Source: Sulfurimonas sp. | GTDB lineage: Bacteria; Campylobacterota; Campylobacteria; Campylobacterales; Sulfurimonadaceae | Direction of reading: 5' to 3' | NCBI GenBank assembly: GCA_015488615.1 | Contig: WFNM01000053.1 | Location: forward strand, 1 to 37,797 | DNA length: 37,797 nucleotides | Shown: positions 30,829 through 37,797 of the stretch, piece after piece | Layout of the letters: every line of letters starts with the position of its first letter | How positions within the stretch are numbered: position 1 is the stretch's first letter | Notes under the pieces: model-generated | The model's input: the letters and a program-made list of their open reading frames with translations, nothing else | Database searches by the model: none | What the model was told of the DNA's origin: nothing | Made by a program: the position numbers and the translations under genes

Positions 30829-32184
30829 CTAGAGAAGCCCTTTCCAAAAGTACTCAGCGATGAGCACTATAAATGCGATACCTATGAAGTTGAGTATGAC
30901 ACCATAACGAATCATATCACTCACTTTTACTGCCCCACTACTCATTGCAATGGCATTTGGTGCTGTGGCTATAGGGAGCATGAAGGCATAAGAGGCACAT
31001 ACAGTTGCTACCATCATAAAGAGGGTTGTGTTTATTCCGGACTGTACACTTATTGCATAGATGACAGGGAGCATTATTGAGATGAGTGCTGTGTTAGATG
31101 TTATTTCAGTTGTAAAGGTGATGAGTGAAGCAACCACTAGTAGTAAAATGATAGGAGATAAGTCTGTGATGGCTAAAAGGTCATTAGCAACAGCATCAGC
31201 AAGACCAGTCGCGCCAAATGCCTTAGCAATACTAAAACCTGCTCCAAAAAGAAACATAATTTTATAGGGTACTTTCTTGCTATCTTCATCCCAATCTAAT
31301 ATATTAAGATATGGTAAAAAAAGCATAAGTCCGAAGCCGAGAAGTATGAGAGGTTCACTCATTCCAAGACCTGACCAGTAAGGTTTTATAGGTGCGTTTA
31401 CAAAAAGAGTGAGAACTAATGCTCCAAGAAGTGTTAGTACTTTTTTTTGTTTTGTATCGAGTATATGTTTGACTTTGTCTCTTTGTATCTTACATTCACT
31501 CACACCTATCGAGAGTAAAAAGCCTACTACTATAAGCATCACAAAAGCTAAAGGCGAAACCATGCCTACCCATTTAAAAAAGCTAAGTGTTTCTAAGCCC
31601 TTATCATTCATTATCCCATACAGTATAAGGTTTGGTGGCGTTCCAATAGGCGTAATAATTCCACCTACATTTGCCCCATAAGCGATAGCCAATGCAAAAC
31701 GCATCTTTAGACGCACATCATCACTTAAAAAGAGTGCTATTGAGATGAGTAAAAGTGTTGTTGTTGTGTTAGAGAGGATAGAACTCAGTAAGCCTGAAGT
31801 AAGGACAAGAGAGAAGATGATGCCCCTTGGTGTACTTGGAAAAAATCCTAATATTTTATCAGCAATATAGCGATGCAACTCTATTTTTTCGACAGCAATC
31901 GCTAGTAAAAATCCACCTAAAAAGAGATAAATAATAGGATGCGAATAGTTCATAGTAGTAGCTTTCACACCAAGAAGCCCGAACATAGGAAAGAGTATCA
32001 TAGGAAGAAGTGAGACTATTGCTAATGGTAAGCCCCCGTTGGTCCAAAGTGTTACTAAAAAAGCAATTAATCCAACTAAAATAGACTGCTGGTGTGTGAA
32101 AAAACCTAAGGCTAGTCCAAAAAAAGCTCCTCCAATAAGAAATGCAAATAGTATCTTTTTTACTTGTTTTAGAGTTGTTTGCAT
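30829..32184 (-). CDS. DASS/SLC13 family sodium:anion symporter
   Basis: A 451-residue transporter with about 11-12 membrane helices. Two SNT motifs mark the sodium and carboxylate sites: ILSNTTTTLLLISIAL in the N-terminal repeat and EITSNTALISIMLP in the C-terminal repeat. Loops TPIGTPPNLILYG and LPIATAPNAIAMSSG complete the pattern. SLC13/DASS proteins carry dicarboxylates (succinate, malate), citrate or sulfate; the substrate cannot be told from sequence by eye. Its ATG abuts the stop of the LRR-kinase gene with no gap, so it is the last gene of the gatB-channel-gpsA-kinase run. Confidence 0.88.
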   Translation of the reverse strand: MQTTLKQVKKILFAFLIGGAFFGLALGFFTHQQSILVGLIAFLVTLWTNGGLPLAIVSLLPMILFPMFGLLGVKATTMNYSHPIIYLFLGGFLLAIAVEKIELHRYIADKILGFFPSTPRGIIFSLVLTSGLLSSILSNTTTTLLLISIALFLSDDVRLKMRFALAIAYGANVGGIITPIGTPPNLILYGIMNDKGLETLSFFKWVGMVSPLAFVMLIVVGFLLSIGVSECKIQRDKVKHILDTKQKKVLTLLGALVLTLFVNAPIKPYWSGLGMSEPLILLGFGLMLFLPYLNILDWDEDSKKVPYKIMFLFGAGFSIAKAFGATGLADAVANDLLAITDLSPIILLLVVASLITFTTEITSNTALISIMLPVIYAISVQSGINTTLFMMVATVCASYAFMLPIATAPNAIAMSSGAVKVSDMIRYGVILNFIGIAFIVLIAEYFWKGLL

Positions 32185-33444
32185 TTATAGGTTCTTGAGT
32201 ATATCAATAAAAAGAGGTCTTGATAAACTCTCTTGTTTTTGACAGTTAGATTGTAGATAACTTAGTTTCATGTAAAGTTCTGATTCTCTCTCATATACTC
32301 GTGAGAGTAGGTCTTCAAGCAGATTTCCAAATGCGAGAACTTCTACTTTTTCATAAAGTTCATTCCCCTTCTCATAAAAACTCGCAGCACCAAAATCACC
32401 TAAGTAACAATACTTTTTTTCATTTATCAAAATATTATGAGCATAAAGGTCACCATGCATAATAGAGTGTGCATGAAGATGAGCACAAACTGAAGCTATT
32501 TTTTGTGCTATCTTTTGCACCTCTTCTACAGTAAATCGTAGTCCCTCTTTATAAGTATCACGACTACAGGTCTCAAAGTTTGGAGGATTACCTAGGTTCT
32601 TAAATGCAGAGTCTATAAACTCAAGTACTAAACCTAAATGCTTATGCTCTAATCTAGCCAAGACTTTTATGAGGTTGGGATGTTCTCCTATGCTTATACA
32701 TGCATTCATCTCATCTTTTGCATAGCCATCACTTGTAACAGCACCTTTGAAAAGTTTTACAGCGACTATTTTGTTAAGCTCTTTTGAGTGTGCTCTATAT
32801 ATCTTTCCTGAAGCACCCTCACCTAGTAGCTTATCAAGTTCTAAGTCTTGCATTGCAAGTACTTTAATATTTGTCTCTTTAGAGATTGAACAGGGATTAC
32901 CACTAAATGCCATCCATGCTAACTTTGGCAGTTCTAAAAGCCATTTTGGCAACTCTTTAAAATTATTTGCAGAGAGACGGATAAGCTCTAAATTTTTCAT
33001 CGCTTGCATAGTTGATGGCAGTGTTTCTAGCTGATTTCCAGCAAGAGGAAACTTCTGCATTTTTGTGAGTTTTCCTATGGAGTCTGGAAGTTTTTTAAGT
33101 CTGTTATCGGTGAGGATAAGCCAACTTATACTGAGTGGCAAAATATCCTCATCAAATTTTTCAATTTTATTTGCTTTCATCCCAAGCATATAGAGTTCTG
33201 TACACTCTTTAAATGCAGAGGGCATTTTCGTAAAAAGATTGTTGGAGAAAAAGGCAATCTGAAGTTTTTTAAGCTGACTTAAGTCTGGCAGACTATACAA
33301 CTTATTGCCACTTAGATCAAGAAATTCTAAACTCTCTGCAAGGGAAAATATTTCCTCTGGAAATTCTTCTAAGTTTTCAACTATTTTTAACTTTTTTATA
33401 CCAAGAAGCAAACCACTTCTTAACTCTTCTAAAGTATGTATCAT
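32185..33444 (-). CDS. Leucine-rich-repeat/Ser-Thr protein kinase fusion
   Basis: A 419-residue soluble protein in two parts. Residues ~15-185 hold about seven leucine-rich repeats (LEFLDLSGNKLYSLPDL, LIRLSANNFKELPKWL). Residues 200-419 form a eukaryotic-like kinase: glycine loop LGEGASGKIYRA from 207, ATP lysine VAVK at 230, catalytic loop HGDLYAHN at 330-337 and DFG at 350-352. The usual HRD is HGD, and the activation segment is short with no clear APE. All phosphotransfer residues are otherwise present. There is no membrane helix or signal peptide, so it should be cytoplasmic. It overlaps gpsA by four bases (ATGA) and abuts the transporter. The substrate is unknown. Confidence 0.88.
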   Translation of the reverse strand: MIHTLEELRSGLLLGIKKLKIVENLEEFPEEIFSLAESLEFLDLSGNKLYSLPDLSQLKKLQIAFFSNNLFTKMPSAFKECTELYMLGMKANKIEKFDEDILPLSISWLILTDNRLKKLPDSIGKLTKMQKFPLAGNQLETLPSTMQAMKNLELIRLSANNFKELPKWLLELPKLAWMAFSGNPCSISKETNIKVLAMQDLELDKLLGEGASGKIYRAHSKELNKIVAVKLFKGAVTSDGYAKDEMNACISIGEHPNLIKVLARLEHKHLGLVLEFIDSAFKNLGNPPNFETCSRDTYKEGLRFTVEEVQKIAQKIASVCAHLHAHSIMHGDLYAHNILINEKKYCYLGDFGAASFYEKGNELYEKVEVLAFGNLLEDLLSRVYERESELYMKLSYLQSNCQKQESLSRPLFIDILKNL

Positions 33445-34328
33445 TGAGAAAGTAAGTCTTTAAGGGAAGCTTGTGGAGATTTACCCTCTAACATCTCATA
33501 AACCTCTTTAGCAATTGGTAGATACAAGTCACTTGTTTTTGAAAGCTCATGGATGGCATAAGTTGTGCCTATCCCCTCTGCTACTTCACCAAGTTCTTCA
33601 AGTATCTCCTCTTGAGATTTTCCTTTTGATATACCTAGCCCAACACGAAAGTTACGACTCATAGAAGAAGATGCTGTAAGAAAAAGATCTCCCGCTCCAC
33701 CAAGACCCATAAAAGTCTCACTCTTTGCCCCATGAGCTAAACCAAAACGCTCCATCTCTATAAGTCCACGAGAGATAAGTGCAGCTGCAGCATTGTTTCC
33801 AAGTCCTAAACCTTCACATATTCCAGCAGCAATTGCTATGACATTTTTATAGGCCCCTGCTACCTCTGCACCTGCTACATCATTTGAAGTATACGCTTTT
33901 ATAAATGATGGAAAAAGTCCTGCAAACTCTCTTGCAACTTGTGCATTTAAAGAGTTTACAACAAGAGCTGTTGGAAGAGACTTTTGTACCTCAACAGCAA
34001 AAGAAGGACCTGAGAGAAATGCAATATTTTCAGAGGGAACATACTTCTCATATATCTCATTCAAAAAACGACCACTACTCGCTTCTATTCCCTTTGAAGC
34101 AACAAGTATCTTCTGTCCAGTGAAACTGAAATTCTCTGCTAACCAACTAGCTATTTGTTGTGCGGGTACTGTAATTACAAGATACTCACATTTAAGAATC
34201 TCTTCTAAAGAGACAAAGTTTACTAACTTCCTTGGTGTTCTTGATGTAATAAGTACATCATTTTTTTCTGAGAAGGCGAAGGCTAAAGCACTGCCCCACT
34301 TACCAGCTCCAATTATTCCAACTGACAT
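33441..34328 (-). CDS. gpsA: Glycerol-3-phosphate dehydrogenase [NAD(P)+]
   Basis: A 295-residue enzyme reducing dihydroxyacetone phosphate to sn-glycerol 3-phosphate for phospholipid synthesis. The Rossmann loop GIIGAGKWGSALA is at 4-16, followed by LVASKGIE, FLSGPSFAVEV, GAYKNVIAIAAGICEGLGLGNN with the catalytic lysine, GLGGAGDLFLT and RNFRVG. It is shorter than E. coli GpsA (339), usual for Campylobacterota. The start sits 29 bases inside the preceding RCK gene, and the LRR-kinase overlaps its end. In C. jejuni gpsA lies next to gatB; here two channel genes separate them. Confidence 0.95.
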   Translation of the reverse strand: MSVGIIGAGKWGSALAFAFSEKNDVLITSRTPRKLVNFVSLEEILKCEYLVITVPAQQIASWLAENFSFTGQKILVASKGIEASSGRFLNEIYEKYVPSENIAFLSGPSFAVEVQKSLPTALVVNSLNAQVAREFAGLFPSFIKAYTSNDVAGAEVAGAYKNVIAIAAGICEGLGLGNNAAAALISRGLIEMERFGLAHGAKSETFMGLGGAGDLFLTASSSMSRNFRVGLGISKGKSQEEILEELGEVAEGIGTTYAIHELSKTSDLYLPIAKEVYEMLEGKSPQASLKDLLSQ

Positions 34329-35019
34329 ATCTATGGCTCCCTATTCTTTTTTCAAACTCTTGTATATCTTTCTCGTATCCCACAACAACAAGCACATCTT
34401 CCTCTTGAATTACATGGTGTTTTGCTTTTGAAGAGTAGATAAACTCACTCTTCATATCTTTATGCATCACTGAAAGCACTATAATACCATTATAATGACT
34501 CCAGTCAATACTTGAGAGCTCTTCATCCTTAAAGTGACTCTCTTTACCTATCTTAATCTGTGCAATTTTCAGTGCACTCTCTTCATAAAGTATCTCATGT
34601 AAAACATCGTTAGAGATTGGGTTTTCAAGCATATTAGTGATAATGTCTGCTGTAGTCTCTACCAAAGGAATAACTTTATTTGCTCCTGCCATAAGAAGTT
34701 TATTTGCATCCTCTTTGTGTGATGCCACTGCAATAATAGAGAGATCTTCATAAGTAGATCTAAGAGAGATAACTAAAAAAACATTTTCAGCAGTCTCTTC
34801 TAAAACACAAAAAGCTACAGATTTTTCTATATTTATATCATCTTCCATTTTTTGCCAGTTATCACTTAAATCAAAATGCCCTATAGTGTAATTATCTATT
34901 TTTGTATCCTCCTCGTGAAGAGAATAAATTTTTACATTATCATACTGGTTTTCAACATTTTTAAGTATTTCAATAGAGTAATTATTAAAACCAAATAGTA
35001 GTGCTGTAGTATCACTCAT
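34300..35019 (-). CDS. Stand-alone RCK/TrkA-like regulator, degenerate nucleotide site
   Basis: A 239-residue soluble protein with the TrkA-N then TrkA-C arrangement. It opens TALLFGFNNYSIEIL, where a working RCK domain would have a GxGxxG loop; here only G and F remain, so NAD(H) binding is doubtful. Strand-helix repeats continue to LLMAGANKVIPLVETTADIITNML, a typical RCK segment, and a C-terminal TrkA-C part (KIGKESHFKDEELSSI... EEDVLVVVGYEKDIQEFE). It overlaps the channel gene by eight bases and probably forms the gating ring with it. It overlaps gpsA by 29 bases. Confidence 0.75.
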   Translation of the reverse strand: MSDTTALLFGFNNYSIEILKNVENQYDNVKIYSLHEEDTKIDNYTIGHFDLSDNWQKMEDDINIEKSVAFCVLEETAENVFLVISLRSTYEDLSIIAVASHKEDANKLLMAGANKVIPLVETTADIITNMLENPISNDVLHEILYEESALKIAQIKIGKESHFKDEELSSIDWSHYNGIIVLSVMHKDMKSEFIYSSKAKHHVIQEEDVLVVVGYEKDIQEFEKRIGSHRYVSWNNWSW

Positions 35020-36574
35020 TATTTACCCTTGTATGAAGATGCTGTTCGAACTCTTTGATAAAGACCTTATATCCTATTACAAGTAAAAAGTCTCCTGTTT
35101 CTAAAAGAGTGCTTTCTAGCGCATTAAAATAAAAATGCCCTCTATTTTTCTTATAGACTCCAAGAAGTACTACACGAAAGTTTTTATTTCCCAATTCTCC
35201 GACGATAGAGTAAATCTCTGAAATTCTCTGAGATATTAAAATCTCAGTAATATTTACATTTGAGGTTTCACTTCTCAGCTCATGAATCACTTCAAATGCT
35301 ACAGGTTGTCCAACTAACTCTTTAGTGATAAGACCTATGAGTTCTTGAGGATAAACTAGTTTATTTATTCCAGCATACTCAAGCTTTCTTCGGTTTGAAT
35401 TTTCCATAAGAAGAGAGAGAATATGTATCTCCTTTGAGAGTGACCGAACCGTTAATGCAGTATAAACATTTGCCACATCATCTTCGCGTAAACATAGCAC
35501 TGCCTTGACCTGTTTTTCAAGATTGATATTCAATTTTTTATAACTTTGCATCTCTCCAGGATCATACAGTAGTGCAGTTAAACAATCACTTTTTGCAGTA
35601 GCAATCCTCTGTGCATCTGTATCTAAAACAATGATAGAGTTTCCATGTTTTTGCAATTTTTTTGCAACATCTTGTGCTAATTTTTCATATCCACAAATAA
35701 GATAAAAGCTTTTTAATTTTGTAATATCCTCTACCGTTTTAATCTCTTTAATCTCATCTATCTTTTCTGTAAATGCAGAAACAACTAAAGAGGTCGTAAA
35801 TGCTAATACTGCAATACCAGCAATAATTACAACTAATGCAACGATTCTTCCCTCATATGTAATAGGCACTACATCCCCATATCCTACCGTTGAGATAGTA
35901 ACTATAGACCAGTAAAATGCTTCGAACATAGTATTTATAGGTGAATTTGGATTATTTGCCTCCATAACATAGATGAGGACAGAGGAAACAAAGATAACTA
36001 CAGAAGCAAAAATAGCTAGTGTGAAAAACTCAAACTTTTTACTTGCTAAAACAGAAGCAAGTGTCTGAAAACTATTAGCATAACGAAAAAGCTTAAAAAC
36101 ACGAAATAGTATAAAGAGTCGCAATAGCCGTAATTCATGGAAAAAAGGCATCACGGCTAAAAGGTCTATTATAGCAGTTATAGAAAAAATATAAGAGAGT
36201 TTTACTTTTATTATCTTTTTAAAAGCCTTAAAAAGATTTATATCACGGGATAAAAAACTATCATGCTCTGCTCTATCAACAATAGTCTTACTTATACTAC
36301 TATATATCCAAAAACGAAAAAGATACTCTATAAAAAATATAATGGAGATAACATAACTGTTAAAGTAAAACATATAGTCGTGAATTGGGTGTTTAACTTC
36401 ACGAATAAGTACTGCAACACTTGTAAATATAAGAGAAATCATAAAAATATCGAGATATTTTTTGTATTTATACTTGTTGTTATTTAAAAGATTTTCATAA
36501 AAATGCTTACGTGCCTGATAGGATTTCGATGTTTGAAGATAAAATGCGAAATCTATTATCAGTTTTTTTAGCAT
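35012..36574 (-). CDS. Voltage-sensor-type K+ channel with RCK domain
   Basis: A 520-residue channel. Six transmembrane helices: the fourth carries arginines/lysines every three or four residues (RLLRLFILFRVFKLFR, 149-164), a voltage-sensor pattern. The pore loop holds the K+ selectivity filter TVGYGD at 229-234. After the sixth helix comes an RCK domain, FYLICGYEKLAQDVAKKL at about 289-306, and a TrkA-C domain ending FLLVIGYKVFIKEFEQHL. It should conduct potassium out or in depending on voltage and ligand. Three bases separate it from gatB. The following RCK-like gene overlaps by eight bases. Confidence 0.88.
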   Translation of the reverse strand: MLKKLIIDFAFYLQTSKSYQARKHFYENLLNNNKYKYKKYLDIFMISLIFTSVAVLIREVKHPIHDYMFYFNSYVISIIFFIEYLFRFWIYSSISKTIVDRAEHDSFLSRDINLFKAFKKIIKVKLSYIFSITAIIDLLAVMPFFHELRLLRLFILFRVFKLFRYANSFQTLASVLASKKFEFFTLAIFASVVIFVSSVLIYVMEANNPNSPINTMFEAFYWSIVTISTVGYGDVVPITYEGRIVALVVIIAGIAVLAFTTSLVVSAFTEKIDEIKEIKTVEDITKLKSFYLICGYEKLAQDVAKKLQKHGNSIIVLDTDAQRIATAKSDCLTALLYDPGEMQSYKKLNINLEKQVKAVLCLREDDVANVYTALTVRSLSKEIHILSLLMENSNRRKLEYAGINKLVYPQELIGLITKELVGQPVAFEVIHELRSETSNVNITEILISQRISEIYSIVGELGNKNFRVVLLGVYKKNRGHFYFNALESTLLETGDFLLVIGYKVFIKEFEQHLHTRVNNE

Positions 36575-36577
36575 CTT

Positions 36578-37797
36578 TTATCCTAGTTTGGCTTTGAGGA
36601 TTTCATTGACTACTTGAGGATTCGCTGTTCCTTTTGAAGCTTTCATAGTTTGACCGACAAAGAAACCAAAGAGTTTCTCTTTTCCACCTTGATACTGTTC
36701 CACTTTTTCAGGGTTCGCAGCGATAATCTCATCACAGATAGCTTCAATAGCTCCCATATCAGTTACCTGCTTCAGCCCTAGTTTTTCTATAGTAACATCT
36801 ACATCAGCATCAATATCTTCCATAAGAGCATCAAGTACATCTTTAGCAGCCTTACCTGAGATAGTCTTATCATCAACTCGTTTTGCTAAAAAGCCTAATT
36901 TCTCAGCATTTACTGGAGAGTTAGAGATATTTACATCCCCTTTTAAACGTGCTGGCATTTCTACTGTAAGAAGTGATGCTGCAGTTTTAGCACTAACACC
37001 CTCTTCTTTCATCATAATCTCAAAAAAGTGTGCCATTTCGATATTTGCCGTGATAACATCAGCATTATAAGTACTAAGACCAAACTCACTTACAAATCTC
37101 GTGCGTTTAGCATCTGGAAGTTCAGGGATTTTGGAATACTGTTCAAACATCTTATCTGTCACGACTGCTTTAAGCAGATCTGGTTCAGGAAAGTAACGAT
37201 AATCAGCCGCTTCCTCTTTACCTCGCATACTTCGAGTCTCATTTTTTTCTTGATCATAAAGACGAGTCTCTTGACAAATTTCTTCATCATAAATGCCATC
37301 TTCCCAAGCTTCACTCTGGCGTCTTACTTCTACTTCAATAGCTTTTTCTATGAACTTAAATGAGTTGATATTTTTAACTTCAACGCGAGTATAGAGTTTC
37401 TCATCACCTTTTGGTCGTATAGAAACATTTACATCCACACGGAATGACCCCTCTTGCATATTTGCATCACCGATATTAAGATAACGAATGATAGAGTGGA
37501 GTTTTTTAAGATAAAGCACTGCTTCTTCAGCACTTCTCATATCAGGCTCGGTCACTATCTCAAGTAAAGGAGTTCCTGCACGATTGAGGTCTACTTTTGA
37601 GATGTCACCTTCGTGAATGTTTTTTCCAGCATCAGCTTCAATGTGGGCAAAACCAACACGAATAGTTTTTTCCTTGCCATCTGCTAATGTGATATCTAAA
37701 GTACCATTTTGGATTACAGGTGTATAAAACTGAGTAATCTGATAAGCAGTTGGACTATCGGGATAAAAGTATGACTTACGATCAAAGTATGAAGTAC
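36578..37797 (-). CDS. gatB: Aspartyl/glutamyl-tRNA amidotransferase subunit B (5' end outside window)
   Basis: About 406 codons are visible, open to the window edge; a full GatB has ~475 residues, so roughly 70 N-terminal residues are missing. At the edge the frame reads [21 protein letters not shown], matching the conserved RKnYFYPDlPkgYQisQ block. Further on come [42 protein letters not shown] and [11 protein letters not shown]. The C-terminal YqeY-like tail ends [16 protein letters not shown] and [13 protein letters not shown]. GatCAB converts Glu-tRNA(Gln) and Asp-tRNA(Asn) to the amidated forms. First visible gene of the gatB-channel-gpsA-kinase-transporter run. Confidence 0.95.
   Translation of the reverse strand, partial: TSYFDRKSYFYPDSPTAYQITQFYTPVIQNGTLDITLADGKEKTIRVGFAHIEADAGKNIHEGDISKVDLNRAGTPLLEIVTEPDMRSAEEAVLYLKKLHSIIRYLNIGDANMQEGSFRVDVNVSIRPKGDEKLYTRVEVKNINSFKFIEKAIEVEVRRQSEAWEDGIYDEEICQETRLYDQEKNETRSMRGKEEAADYRYFPEPDLLKAVVTDKMFEQYSKIPELPDAKRTRFVSEFGLSTYNADVITANIEMAHFFEIMMKEEGVSAKTAASLLTVEMPARLKGDVNISNSPVNAEKLGFLAKRVDDKTISGKAAKDVLDALMEDIDADVDVTIEKLGLKQVTDMGAIEAICDEIIAANPEKVEQYQGGKEKLFGFFVGQTMKASKGTANPQVVNEILKAKLG

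Overview
The window looks like chromosome from a Sulfurimonas-like member of the Campylobacterota (Epsilonproteobacteria). Base composition is AT-rich, the encoded proteins are Lys/Ile/Leu-rich, and TTG start codons are common. Gene order supports this: fur-lysS-glyA-DUF1882-SPOR-aroE and the gatB/gpsA pairing recall arrangements I remember from Campylobacter jejuni. A peptidyl-prolyl isomerase-like gene directly before ftsA-ftsZ is also typical. No rRNA, tRNA or CRISPR array was seen.

Layout. (1) Bases 1-1188 form a small accessory patch. It holds a GC-rich edge sequence that could be the 3' half of an integron attC site, a small secreted Excalibur-domain protein, a BrnT/BrnA toxin-antitoxin pair under a near-consensus promoter, and a decayed stretch. 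(2) 1189-5438 carries uup (ABC-F), an outer-membrane beta-barrel protein and a class II DAHP synthase. (3) 5586-13957 is a long + strand housekeeping block: diguanylate cyclase, cvpA, fur, lysS, glyA, a DUF1882 protein, a SPOR protein, trpE and aroE. (4) 13965-18787 has recR and mltA, then dnaJ and a class II aldolase-fold protein that has lost its metal ligands, then an SPFH/NfeD membrane pair. (5) 18943-23214 is the cell-division block: PpiD-like foldase, ftsA, ftsZ and a short J-domain protein. (6) 23211-26654 is a tightly coupled four-gene operon: a NosL-like copper protein, an FtsX/MacB-type permease, a LolD-type ATPase, and a polytopic protein with cysteines placed as in VKOR-like thiol oxidoreductases. 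This is the best candidate for an undescribed system. (7) 26769-27468 is a decayed insertion sequence with clear terminal inverted repeats, sitting inside the remains of another ORF. (8) 27598-37797 is a long minus-strand run: gatB (cut by the window end), a voltage-sensor-type K+ channel with RCK domain, a separate RCK-like protein, gpsA, a leucine-rich-repeat/protein-kinase fusion, a DASS-family transporter, a Dabb protein, a tiny membrane protein, an M48 (Ste24-type) protease, prmC and a DUF4149 membrane protein.

Themes. Genes are packed with 4-base start/stop overlaps, and convergent genes overlap by exactly 4 bases at their stop codons. Envelope functions dominate: division, peptidoglycan (MltA, SPOR), membrane quality control (SPFH/NfeD, M48, PpiD-like), metal handling (Fur, NosL) and ion transport. 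Family calls come from reading the translations by eye; no database search was possible.
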